Origin: Deltaproteobacteria bacterium
GTDB lineage: Bacteria > Desulfobacterota > Syntrophobacteria > BM002
DNA length: 41,880 nt
Assembly: GCA_020353155.1 (NCBI GenBank)
Contig: CP070689.1
Coordinates: forward strand, 3,025,034 to 3,066,913
Direction of reading: 5' to 3'
In this document: piece after piece, positions 17,263-25,064 of the stretch
Layout of the letters: every line of letters starts with the position of its first letter
Position numbering within the stretch: the first letter of the stretch is position 1
Notes under the pieces: generated by a model
Told to the model about the DNA's origin: nothing
What the model saw: the letters and a program-made list of their open reading frames with translations, nothing else
The model's database searches: none
Translations under genes and position numbers: made by a program

Positions 17263-18591
17263 TTATGCTAGGCTAAGCTCACGTTTTCCAAAGCGCATTA
17301 GATGCAACATGGGTCTTTTTTCGGGACAAACATAAGCACAGATGCCGCATTCAATGCAGTGCAGGAGGTACTTATCTTTAGCTTCCTCAAACATGGAAAA
17401 CTCACAGTATTTCGACAGTTCGTTGGGAAGAAGGCGGGAAGGACAGTGGCGGACGCAAAGCCCGCAGTTGATGCAGGCGTCTGGAGAAAATCTTTTTGCC
17501 TCCATCGCCGTTTGGAAAATCAGGGCTTCCGTCTCCTTGGTAATAGGGATATTGGTACTCATGAGGGCGGCCCCAGTCATGGCGCCACCGGCGATTACCT
17601 TCACCGGCTCACCCTTGAGCCCTGCAAGGTGCTCTATTAGATCTTGCACAACCGTACCCAGCCTCACCCTGAAGTTTTTTACAGCAGTCATGCCTGCCCC
17701 AGACAGGCTCACAACTTTGTCCACTTGGGGCTTCAGATCCCTGACAGCCTCCACTAAATGCAATAGAGAGACTGCATCAACCACCGCCACACCAATGTCT
17801 TGTTCGCTGCCATCGGGCAGTGGAATCTCCCGGCCGGTGACGCACTTGATCAAGATGGGATTGAGGCCCAAGGGATATTTGTCTTTACCCTGGAAAACCT
17901 TAACTCCGAGGCCTGCTAGTTCGCTGGTCAGGGGTGCGTTGAGAGAACCATTTGAACCTGCAGCAAAGACAAATTGTGCCGAGTCCAAGAGCTTTTGCAC
18001 AATCTTTATACCGGCAAGAATATCCGAGCTGTTCTTTTGGAGAACGGCACCTTTTGCTGCCATCCCTGGTTCAGCGTCAATGCCGTTGATTATAACGGTA
18101 TCCACCGGTTTAGCCCGGGGAATTCCCACCAAGAAAAGAAACGGTTTTGGACGCTCGGGTTCGGCAAACTTGGCGTGGAGAGGCATGGCGGGAGGACCAA
18201 TTGCAACGACGCCGGCAGCCTTCAGGTCTCTAAGAATCTGACCTCTTTCTTTTTCCAAGAAACTCTCATCCGAATGGAGCTCTTCTTGCCAGGCATCGTT
18301 ACCGTCGGATTCGATGATTACTGAGAGCGGTTCGCTGCCCCTCGGGTCAAACCAGGGTCGAATGTCCGTTACTCTCCCGGAAATCGAAGCGTGCACTGGT
18401 GCCACGAGAAAATCATCGCTTCGACCGACAAGTTGTCCTGTCTTGACTTGCTCCCCTACCTCAACAACGGGCTTGCAAGCTTGATCCAGGGGAAGAACGA
18501 CCCGCTTGGGAAGAGGAGTGTCCTCGATAGCCGGATTACTGACTTTTTGCGGAGGAAGGGAAACACCGCTGAAGGATTTTTTGAGGCCCAT
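17263..18591 (-). CDS. rnfC: RnfC-like subunit with degenerate NADH/FMN loop
   Basis: A 442-residue RnfC homologue and first gene of the rnf unit. The N-terminal barrel-sandwich part (QVKTGQLVG, SGRVTDI) is normal. Two complete [4Fe-4S] motifs lie at C373-C376-C379-C383P and C412-C415-C418-C422P. In canonical RnfC an IVGxGGAxFPTHVK loop and NGAECEPYLTADHRLM form the FMN/NADH site. Here the corresponding segments are VVAIGPPAMPLHAKF (128-142) and INGIDAEPGMAAKG, so the glycine-rich loop and its partner are lost. It probably still relays electrons through its clusters but may not oxidise NADH itself. AAGG precedes the ATG. Confidence 0.93.
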   Translation of the reverse strand: MGLKKSFSGVSLPPQKVSNPAIEDTPLPKRVVLPLDQACKPVVEVGEQVKTGQLVGRSDDFLVAPVHASISGRVTDIRPWFDPRGSEPLSVIIESDGNDAWQEELHSDESFLEKERGQILRDLKAAGVVAIGPPAMPLHAKFAEPERPKPFLFLVGIPRAKPVDTVIINGIDAEPGMAAKGAVLQKNSSDILAGIKIVQKLLDSAQFVFAAGSNGSLNAPLTSELAGLGVKVFQGKDKYPLGLNPILIKCVTGREIPLPDGSEQDIGVAVVDAVSLLHLVEAVRDLKPQVDKVVSLSGAGMTAVKNFRVRLGTVVQDLIEHLAGLKGEPVKVIAGGAMTGAALMSTNIPITKETEALIFQTAMEAKRFSPDACINCGLCVRHCPSRLLPNELSKYCEFSMFEEAKDKYLLHCIECGICAYVCPEKRPMLHLMRFGKRELSLA

Positions 18592-18954
18592 AACTTACCT
18601 TCTACTGTAAATGGTTGGAATTGCGGAGAAAAACAAGGCTCAACTCACCACGGAGTTTAGAGTAGCCGTCTTGTTTTGTGGAAAAAAGCAGTGGCCGCAG
18701 TCGCCATGGCTTTTCAGGCAAGACGTTTAACTTTTGATGGCGATAAAGTACTATAATTGTTGATATTATGGCTCAAGACCAGGTGAGCGCTAAAGGCTCT
18801 GGTTTGAGTATCATATATTAACCATACGAGCATGATAGGAGTCAAGAACATTTTTTCACGAACTCAAAAGGAAGGTTTAAAAAGGTTTAAAAACAATATG
18901 CAGCACCATGTGCACAAAAGTAATGTAAGTAGTCCGTTGTCCGTGGTATTCTGC

Positions 18955-19048
18955 CGGTGAACGGTAAACCGTAAAGGGTAAACGGATAAGAGTGTGCCAC
19001 AAAAAGTTTTACCGTTCACCATTTACGGTTTACTGCTTGCTGCCTGTT
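18955..19048. repeat. Period-7 array with inverted arms
   Basis: The left arm is CGGTGAA, CGGTAAA, CCGTAAA, GGGTAAA, CGGATAA (18955-18989). The right arm is TTTTACC, GTTCACC, ATTTACG, GTTTACT, GCTTGCT, GCCTGTT (19007-19048). Most units of the arms are reverse complements across a 17-bp spacer. Confidence 0.8.
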
Positions 19049-19095
19049 CCTTCTCGTCTCGCCCGACCTCACGTCTCGCTCGTCTCGCAATTTCC

Positions 19096-19144
19096 TTGTG
19101 CCTTGTGCCCCTGACCCCATGCTCCATGCTCCGAGCCCCATGCC
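19096..19144. repeat. Single-arm period-7 array
   Basis: Seven 7-base units: TTGTGCC, TTGTGCC, CCTGACC, CCATGCT, CCATGCT, CCGAGCC, CCATGCC. It adjoins the previous array but has a different unit sequence. No inverted partner is close by. Confidence 0.7.
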
Positions 19145-19255
19145 ATATTAGGCACACCTGTTGCATGTAAATAGTCGGGATGTAATGGACTTTGCATTGC
19201 AATATCTTCTCTATATTTTGTAGAATTTCTTAAACATATACGCACACTCAAAATA

Positions 19256-19384
19256 CCCTCCCCCTCGACGGGGGAGGGTTAGGGTGGGGGTGATCCCCCC
19301 TCCCCTTTTTCCCCTCCGACTCGGCTGAGCGACTCGACCTGAGCTCGTCGACAGGTCTCGTCGCAGGCCGCCAGGGGAGGGGAA
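19256..19384. repeat. GC-rich palindromic REP-like element with a nested 51-bp insertion
   Basis: The ends match the elements at 26119 and 32646: a CCCTCCCCC / GGGGGAGGG hairpin, a GGGTGGGGGTG stretch, then CCCCTCC...CGCCAGGGGAGGGG. Between CCCCTCC and CGCCAGGGG, positions 19318-19368 hold a GACTCG/GAGCTC-rich sequence absent from the other copies. Read as protein it gives an STSSGR-type string familiar from other REP families. Confidence 0.75.
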
Positions 19385-19427
19385 ATGTGGTTGTCGTGTT
19401 GGGCATTTTACGGAAAGACATATCCCA

Positions 19428-21116
19428 ATGAACCGCTTCCAGATGAGTTTGAGAACCAAGGTGGTCTTGAGCCTCACCTTTCTGATGGCTTCAGCCATGC
19501 TACTAATCGGCACGGTCATGCTTAAAGTGAGTCAGCGAGATCTGGTCCGGGCCAAGGTAGAACAGGGATTGGTGCTGAAGACGGCGGTGGAGCGGTTACT
19601 TGTTATTGCGAGTGACGGCAAGTTGGACCTGGTCAAGAGCAGTTCTCGACTGGTGGGTCTGCAACCGGGCAACCTGGAGAATATGGCCCCGTGGAAGATC
19701 ACCGTTGCCGACCAGGATGGCGTAGTGGTCTATGGCGCAGATAGAAAAGAACAGACTGGAAAACAGCCCTCGGCAGGGCTGAAGAGGGTCATACAGCTTG
19801 AAATGGAATCCGTTTCGTTCTTGCCAACCGCTAAATCTTTTTGGCTCCAGATGCCTGAAAAAGTGGTACTCTCCGCCCCCCTCTTCCATGAGCAGAAAAT
19901 CATAGGAGCACTTCAACTGGAGGCAGAATTGGCCGATGTGCGCCAGAGTCTGGCAGGTTCACAAAAACTCCTGTTGTTTTACATAGTGCTGGATATTCTG
20001 GTACTTGTAACTTTCGGTGTCTATATCTTTTCCAAACTGGTGGTAAAGCCGGTGGAAGCTTTGGTGCAGACCGCTGAGAGCTTCCAGGAGGGAGACATTA
20101 TTCCTGACGTGAGTGCAGGAGAGCAAAACGAGTTGGGCAAGCTTTCGCAGGCGCTCAACGCCATGCTGCAGAGGCTGGCGGAAAACAAAGAAGAGCTTCG
20201 CCAGCATATTACCTCTCTGGAGCAGGCAAACCTGGAACTGCAAAGGGCTCAGCAGGAAGTAATATTCAGTGAGAAACTTGCCTCTGTTGGGCGGTTGGCC
20301 GCAGGTATTGCCCACGAGATCGGAAACCCCATCGGTATTGTGCTAGGCTACTTGGAATTGTTGCAGAGGAAAGACACTGAGGAAGGTGAGCGCGCGGAAC
20401 TTCTTGGCCGCATGGGTACCGAGATTCAGCGTGTTAACCAGACCATCAGACAGCTGCTGGATTTTTCCCGGCCGAGCTCCAGCGAGAGAGAGGCAATCTC
20501 TGTCCATCCCCTAATTCGGGAGACTCTGGACGTTCTGGACCATCAGCTCAGGCAAAAAGACATAGAGGTTGTCCTTGAACTCGAGGCCCAAGCAGATATA
20601 GTATTCGCCAATGCTGACCAACTCAAGCAAGTATTTCTCAATCTTATGGTGAACGCCGCGGATGCCATGGAGGGTACTAATGACAGAACACAGGGTGGTG
20701 AACTCCATGTGAGAACCCGAGCTTTTTCCGATGGGAGTCTGCTTGGCGGAAAATCTCTTGCTCGGCCCCTCCGGCGAAGCACGGATCCTGCCACGGCCGA
20801 TTACAGCCACCTTCGCAGAGGTCCTGGCACCGAAGGGGAAAGCTGGCTCCAAATCCAGTTCGCCGATACTGGGGTCGGCATTCCCAAAGAAAACCAAAAA
20901 AGAGTCTTTGATCCTTTTTATACAACCAAGGAGGTTGGCAAGGGCACCGGCTTGGGTCTTTCCGTAAGCATCCAAATAATTGAGACTTTAGGGGGACGAA
21001 TGGATCTGTCCAGCAAGCCCGGGGAAGAGACCAGGGTCACTATCCAGTTGCCCATTTATGATGAGCAGGCAGCGGACAGCGAGCAGGAAAAGACTGACAC
21101 GGAGAGACGGAGATAA
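19428..21116 (+). CDS. Membrane histidine kinase, PilS/NtrB-like, with HAMP domain
   Basis: A 562-residue sensor kinase. Helix 1 is about residues 10-31, a periplasmic sensor region of ~150 residues follows, helix 2 is about 181-203, then HAMP (to ~255) and a short coiled coil. The dimerisation/phosphoacceptor box is AAGIAHEIGNPIG with His296. The ATPase has NLMVNAADAME (N box), DTGVGIP (G1), DPFYTTK and GTGLGLSV (G2). It is paired with the sigma-54 regulator just downstream. The nearby sigma-54 pilin promoters make pilus control plausible, though this is inference. Its last residues (TDTERRR) are encoded by one arm of a period-8 repeat. Confidence 0.93.
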   Translation: MNRFQMSLRTKVVLSLTFLMASAMLLIGTVMLKVSQRDLVRAKVEQGLVLKTAVERLLVIASDGKLDLVKSSSRLVGLQPGNLENMAPWKITVADQDGVVVYGADRKEQTGKQPSAGLKRVIQLEMESVSFLPTAKSFWLQMPEKVVLSAPLFHEQKIIGALQLEAELADVRQSLAGSQKLLLFYIVLDILVLVTFGVYIFSKLVVKPVEALVQTAESFQEGDIIPDVSAGEQNELGKLSQALNAMLQRLAENKEELRQHITSLEQANLELQRAQQEVIFSEKLASVGRLAAGIAHEIGNPIGIVLGYLELLQRKDTEEGERAELLGRMGTEIQRVNQTIRQLLDFSRPSSSEREAISVHPLIRETLDVLDHQLRQKDIEVVLELEAQADIVFANADQLKQVFLNLMVNAADAMEGTNDRTQGGELHVRTRAFSDGSLLGGKSLARPLRRSTDPATADYSHLRRGPGTEGESWLQIQFADTGVGIPKENQKRVFDPFYTTKEVGKGTGLGLSVSIQIIETLGGRMDLSSKPGEETRVTIQLPIYDEQAADSEQEKTDTERRR

Positions 21117-21166
21117 GGACATGATCAAAATTCGCCGTTTCTCCGAGTCCCCGCGTCACCGTGTCG
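21097..21166. repeat. Period-8 array with inverted arms overlapping the kinase stop
   Basis: Units ACACGGAG, AGACGGAG and ATAAGGAC (21097-21120) face CCGTTTCT, CCGAGTCC, CCGCGTCA and CCGTGTCG (21135-21166). The TAA of the kinase gene (21114-21116) lies inside the left arm, so the repeat has supplied the gene's end. Confidence 0.75.
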
Positions 21167-21233
21167 ATCCACTCCGGTTTACGGGCGGATCCGACTAAGT
21201 AGGGTGGTTGAAGAAGTACTAAGGTGTACTGAA

Positions 21234-22598
21234 ATGGAAGAGAAACGAATTCTCGTCATAGACGATGAAAAAAACATGCGCCACATGCTGGCCGTGCTTT
21301 TGGAGAAAGAGGGCTATCAGGTGGACAGTGCTGCCAACGGCAAGGAGGGCCTCGATCTATCCCTGGAAAGTTTTTATGACATAATCCTCTGCGATCTGAA
21401 AATGCCGGTCATGGATGGCATGGCATACCTGCAAAGCTTCCAAGATAGCGGGCAGGAATCTACCGTAATTGTTATGTCCGCCTATGGAACTCTGGATACG
21501 GCAATCGAGGCCATGAAACTGGGGGCTTATGATTATGTGTCCAAACCCTTCAAAGCGGACGAAATTCTTCTCACCTTGAGAAAGGCTGAGGAACGAGAGC
21601 GACTACGGAAAGAAAACCGGCTGCTACAGCAGTCAATGCGTGAGCGCTACAGCTTCGCCCAAATGATTGGCCCCAGCCCAGCCATGCAGGAAATCTTTGC
21701 TACCATTGAAAAGGTGGCAGATTATAAGACCTCGGTTCTAATCACCGGAGAGAGTGGCACCGGCAAAGAGCTCATTGCCCGGGCTATCCATTACAACAGC
21801 TCGCGGGCAGACAAGCCTCTGGTTACGGTTAACTGCGGTGCAATTCCCGAGACTCTGCTGGAAAGTGAGCTTTTCGGCCACAAGAAGGGCGCCTTCACTG
21901 ATGCAATCAGAGACAAGAAGGGTCTGTTTCAAGAAGCTCATGGGGGTTCTATTTTGCTGGATGAAATCGGAGAGTTGCCCCGCCAACTACAAGTGAAGCT
22001 TCTCAGGGCATTGCAGGAAGAGGAAATCAAGCGTGTGGGGGATAACCTATCCATTAAGATAGATATCCGGGTTATGGCGGCCACCACCAAAGACCTGGCA
22101 GAGGAGGTCAAGACTGGCCGCTTTCGAGATGATCTCTATTATCGTATTAATGTACTCCACATAGGGGTACCACCGCTCCGTGAACGCCAAGAGGACATCC
22201 TTCTGCTTATTCAGCATTTCATTGATAAAACGAGCAAACGGCTGAACTCGGAGGTGACCGGAGTTAGTCCTGCTGCCGGGAGAGCCCTCCAAGCCTATTC
22301 GTGGCCAGGGAACGTGAGGGAGTTGGAAAACATCATCGAACGGGCCATGGTTATGGCTAACGGTTCTACCATTGGGCGAGAAGATCTGCCCTCTTACTTG
22401 CAGCCCCAGGAAGAGACGGTGGAGTACTTCACTGATGATGAAAACCTCTCCATAAAAGAGGCCAGTCGGAAGCTGGAAAAAATACTCATTCGGAGGGCCT
22501 TGGAAAAGACTGAAGGGAACCGAACTCAAGCCGCAAAAATACTGGAAATCAGCCACCCGGCCCTACTATATAAGATGAAGGATTATGGGTTAGACTGA
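21234..22598 (+). CDS. Sigma-54-dependent response regulator, PilR/NtrC family
   Basis: A 454-residue activator. The receiver domain has D10-D11, phosphoacceptor D54 (IILCDLKMP) and K in VSKPFK. The AAA+ domain has Walker A GESGTGKE, the sigma-54 contact loop GAFTDA, and Walker B SILLDEIGEL. A Fis-type helix-turn-helix ends the protein (NRTQAAKILEISHPALLYKMK). The ATG at 21234 is chosen for the AAGGTG before it; a GTG ten codons upstream lacks a well-spaced site. With the kinase it forms a two-component system. Candidate targets within the window are the two identical sigma-54 promoters at 32393 and 40580. Confidence 0.95.
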   Translation: MEEKRILVIDDEKNMRHMLAVLLEKEGYQVDSAANGKEGLDLSLESFYDIILCDLKMPVMDGMAYLQSFQDSGQESTVIVMSAYGTLDTAIEAMKLGAYDYVSKPFKADEILLTLRKAEERERLRKENRLLQQSMRERYSFAQMIGPSPAMQEIFATIEKVADYKTSVLITGESGTGKELIARAIHYNSSRADKPLVTVNCGAIPETLLESELFGHKKGAFTDAIRDKKGLFQEAHGGSILLDEIGELPRQLQVKLLRALQEEEIKRVGDNLSIKIDIRVMAATTKDLAEEVKTGRFRDDLYYRINVLHIGVPPLRERQEDILLLIQHFIDKTSKRLNSEVTGVSPAAGRALQAYSWPGNVRELENIIERAMVMANGSTIGREDLPSYLQPQEETVEYFTDDENLSIKEASRKLEKILIRRALEKTEGNRTQAAKILEISHPALLYKMKDYGLD

Positions 22599-22670
22599 TT
22601 CAATTACAGAAAACCTGGTCCCTCTGGGCTAGGTCAAGTCGCAATGGCCTTGCCAGCCCGAGACATTTAG

Positions 22671-22752
22671 GGCACAAGGCGCACGGCATAAGGGGAGGGT
22701 GAGTTTTCTTTTATTGTTTTTACTATGTGCCCTGTGCCTTGAGCCTTCCCCT
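22671..22752. repeat. Period-7 array with inverted arms after the response regulator
   Basis: The left arm is GGCACAA, GGCGCAC, GGCATAA, GGGGAGG (22671-22698). The right arm is ATGTGCC, CTGTGCC, TTGAGCC, TTCCCCT (22725-22752), approximately its reverse complement. It lies between the regulator stop and the lipoprotein gene and could end or stabilise the upstream transcript. Confidence 0.78.
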
Positions 22753-22786
22753 TGGGGATTGATTTGGGGCACTAAAGAGGTAAATA

Positions 22787-23713
22787 ATGTTCCGTAAAGT
22801 AATGACATTCTTGTTGGTAATGGGTGTTTTCGCTTGCAGTCAACAGGAAGAATATAGGGGCGAGGGGCCTACCTACCGGACTGTGGGCGACGGAGCCACC
22901 AGAATTAGATCTGTCTGGATTGAACCTGCAAGTCCAACCAGCACTACCAATCTTACGGCCGAGGTGCTCGTCCGAGGCGAACCCACATCTCGGCTGAACT
23001 ACCAGTGGTTGAGAAACAACGTCCCCATACCAGGAGCCATTCGTCCAATGCTTCCCAGTGACCAGTTTGGCAAGGGAGATTTTGTCGCGGTGCAAGTCAG
23101 GGTTGCTCAGGCAGGAGCTGACAGAGACCCAGTGACCTCCGATCCGGTTCTCATCGGCAACACGCCCCCTGTAGTAGACTGGGTATCCATCGGCCCTGCA
23201 CCGCCCAGTTCCACCAGCAGTCTCGAGGCGGTGGCCAAAGGCAGTGACATTGATAATGACGAGCTGAGTTTTTCTTATCGATGGACAGTCAGTGGCGAGC
23301 CTGTGGTGGGACAGGAAGGACCAACCCTGGCCAGCAACTACTTTAAACGGGGAGATCAGGTAGAAGTAGCAGCCGTGCCTTTTGACGGCACTGACTGGGG
23401 CCAACCCGGCAGCTCGATCAAGGTGACTATTTCCAACAGTCCCCCAATTATTAAATCCACTCCTCCGGGAGAGTTAAAAGAAGGGACCACTTACCGCTAC
23501 CAGGTTCAGGCAGAAGATGCTGACGGAGACACCCTGACTTTCTCCCTCCAGGGTGAGCCACCAAAAGGAATGGTGATCGATTCACAGACCGGAGTAGTGG
23601 AGTGGAAGGTGGTAATCCCTGAAAATCCTGTCACCTATGTGTACGAAGTGGTGGTGGAGGACCCCGAGGGAGCGAAGAGTATCCAGACGGTTACTTTGAA
23701 GAATGCTTCATGA
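22787..23713 (+). CDS. Lipoprotein with Ig/cadherin-like repeats (paralogue 1)
   Basis: A 308-residue predicted lipoprotein: a short signal with a lipobox ending VFAC (Cys about residue 17), then beta-rich domains. The last ~90 residues are a putative Ig/dystroglycan-type cadherin-like domain (DADGDTLTFSLQG, PPKGMVIDSQTGVVEWK). The middle repeats the pattern seen in the 25065 gene (QWLRNNVPIPGAI versus QWIRNGSPVPGAI, then KGDFVAVQV versus KGDFISVQV), so the two are paralogues. Function is unknown; an envelope or surface-binding role is likely. GAGG precedes the ATG. It stands directly upstream of the candidate selenoprotein gene. Confidence 0.85.
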   Translation: MFRKVMTFLLVMGVFACSQQEEYRGEGPTYRTVGDGATRIRSVWIEPASPTSTTNLTAEVLVRGEPTSRLNYQWLRNNVPIPGAIRPMLPSDQFGKGDFVAVQVRVAQAGADRDPVTSDPVLIGNTPPVVDWVSIGPAPPSSTSSLEAVAKGSDIDNDELSFSYRWTVSGEPVVGQEGPTLASNYFKRGDQVEVAAVPFDGTDWGQPGSSIKVTISNSPPIIKSTPPGELKEGTTYRYQVQAEDADGDTLTFSLQGEPPKGMVIDSQTGVVEWKVVIPENPVTYVYEVVVEDPEGAKSIQTVTLKNAS

Positions 23714-23787
23714 TATAGATCGCATAGGGCAAAGTGCATAGCGTCAAGGAGAAGACTTTTCTAATTTCACAGAGAGAGAAGGAGATA

Positions 23788-24831
23788 ATGAATTTATTTG
23801 ATAGGCTGAAATTGCCGATAATGGTGCTTTTTGGTCTTATCTTGGCAATATATCCAAGCGTTTCTCAGGCAGTTGCCCCCGAAGCTAAGCCGGTTGTGGA
23901 AATACCATCCCCCCGTCACGACGCGGGCACCCACTGGGAAGGAGAGATAGTAACCCATGGTTTCGAGGTGAAGAACACTGGCAGCAGTGAGCTCAGAATT
24001 CTTAATGTGAAACCCGGGTGAGGCTGCTCGGTGGTCCGCTACGATCGGGCCATCCCACCAGGTGGTGTGGGGCAGGTCACTTTACAGGTTAATACCAGTG
24101 GTTTTCAGGGCAGGATCACTAAAACGGCACAATTGACCACAAACGATCCTGTACAGCGAAGCCCGAAGATCTACCTATCCATTAACGTCCGCAGCCACAT
24201 AATTGTCGAACCGGGCCCGAAAATAATGCTGAGAGGCATTGTTGGGGAGGACATTCGACGTGTGGTCCATATTCGTCCTGCTGATGAGCAACCTCTGGAG
24301 ATCACCAAAGTCCAGACCAATCTGGAATCAATTATCGATTACAAACTAAATCGCAAGGATGACAGCAACCAGTACAAACTGGAGGTGGTCAGCAAGGTTT
24401 CAGACCAGAAGACAGCCAGTGGATTTCTGACCTTGCACACCAATCATCCCAAGAAAAAAATCTTGAAATTATCTGTCCACCTCCGGGTAAAGCCGGAAAT
24501 TCAGGTCTGGCCCAATAATATAGGCTTCTATGAGAACCCCAAGTCTGGGGCCAAAGGGAGGACAAACAGGCGAAACCTCATCGTAATGAACAATCGGGGC
24601 AAGAGCTTTAAGATAAAAGAACTTAGCTATAACAGGGACTATTTTCAGGTGCGTCCTTTGGCAAAGAATGACGACCCAGCCAGCAAATATCACTTTGAAG
24701 TAACAGCATTGCTAGATAAGCTGCCTGCCGGTAATATGGAGTTCCGGGACACCCTGATCATTAAAACAGACAATACTCGCCATGGGGAGCTGCAGGTACC
24801 CATGTGGATCAAATTGAGGGCGGCTAAATGA
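23788..24831 (+). CDS. Exported DUF1573 protein with in-frame TGA: candidate selenoprotein
   Basis: A 347-residue protein if TGA at 24019-24021 is read as selenocysteine (residue 78). GAAGGAGATA is directly before the ATG at 23788. A signal peptide (to about SQA) is followed by a DUF1573 domain: VKNTGSSELRILNVKPG, Sec, GCSVVRYD, then IPPGGVGQVTLQVNT. In DUF1573 this position is the first Cys of a conserved CGC(T/S) motif, so the only in-frame stop falls precisely on a conserved Cys and leaves Sec-Gly-Cys. The frame continues without other lesions for 270 codons, with a second beta-rich part. A SECIS-like hairpin follows the TGA. The alternative is a nonsense-mutated pseudogene, which the exact position argues against. 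Function is unknown; a periplasmic redox role is possible. Confidence 0.8.
24030..24055 (+). promoter_or_regulatory. Candidate SECIS hairpin of the DUF1573 gene
   Basis: Eight nt after the TGA, GGUGGUCCG (24030-24038) pairs with CGGGCCAUCC (24046-24055) to give nine pairs with one bulged U and a 7-nt loop CUACGAU. The apical loop starts 17 nt after the TGA, in the accepted bacterial range. A G near the loop start is present only if the closing G-C pair opens, so the match to the consensus is looser than in fdhA. Confidence 0.55.
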
Positions 24832-24874
24832 TTTGATAGATAGAATTATTGCGCCTACTTTTTCGATTCTTGAC

Positions 24875-24949
24875 GTAGGGGCGGGATTTACTCCCGCCCG
24901 GAAAAGTGTTGAAATCGGCTTAGCGGGTGGGCATGAAGCCCACCCCTAC
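24875..24949. repeat. Palindromic three-stem element
   Basis: Outer arms GTAGGGG (24875-24881) and CCCCTAC (24943-24949) enclose two perfect 8-bp hairpins: GGGCGGGA, loop TTTAC, TCCCGCCC (24879-24899), and GGGTGGGC, loop ATGAA, GCCCACCC (24925-24945). It looks like a REP-type mobile palindrome placed after the DUF1573 gene. No T-run follows, so it is not a standard terminator. Confidence 0.75.
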
Positions 24950-25010
24950 CTATAATCATGTTTTGGACGAGTAGACGCATTTATTTTTGACGCCCCGGAT
25001 AGTATGTATT

Positions 25011-25043
25011 TTCCCCTCCCCTGGAGGGAGGGGGTTAGGGGGA
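25011..25043. repeat. Short GC-rich palindromic REP-like element
   Basis: CCCCTCCCCTGG folds back on GAGGGAGGGGG and is followed by TTAGGGGGAG. It is a short relative of the 26119 and 32646 elements. An in-frame upstream ATG of the next gene would translate it as an FPSPGGRG-type string; that extension is not used here. Confidence 0.6.
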
Positions 25044-25064
25044 GAGAAATTAGGGTCAACTACC

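Larger units (their letters stand above)
18592..19427. other. 836-bp divergent intergenic region between rnf unit and histidine kinase
   Basis: It must hold promoters for both directions, but none is convincing by eye. A TTGAGC ... TATAGT pair on the minus strand near 18750-18780 has a poor spacer. From ~18955 to 19145 it is filled with period-7 arrays, and from 19256 to 19384 with a GC-rich palindromic element. No credible gene was seen. Confidence 0.6.

Noticed and set aside
17342-18241. Long plus-strand open frame of ~299 codons opposite rnfC
   Set aside because: Pure antisense shadow of a well-supported gene; Ser/Thr/Arg-rich text with no domain and no ribosome site.
18592-18800. Sigma-70 or sigma-54 promoter for rnfC
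   Set aside because: Candidate boxes have poor spacing; nothing strong enough to annotate.
18955-19144. Period-7 arrays considered as a CRISPR array
   Set aside because: Units are 7 nt with no spacers and arms are inverted; no cas genes are present.
22772-23404. Minus-strand 210-codon frame opposite lipoprotein 1
   Set aside because: The plus-strand frame has a lipobox, ribosome site and cadherin-like domain; the reverse has none.
24019-24031. DUF1573 gene treated as a pseudogene split by a nonsense mutation
   Set aside because: Position on the conserved Cys, intact frame on both sides and a SECIS-like hairpin favour Sec; kept as an alternative only.
24987-25064. Upstream start for lipoprotein 2
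   Set aside because: The extra residues are coded by a GC-rich REP element and would bury the signal peptide.
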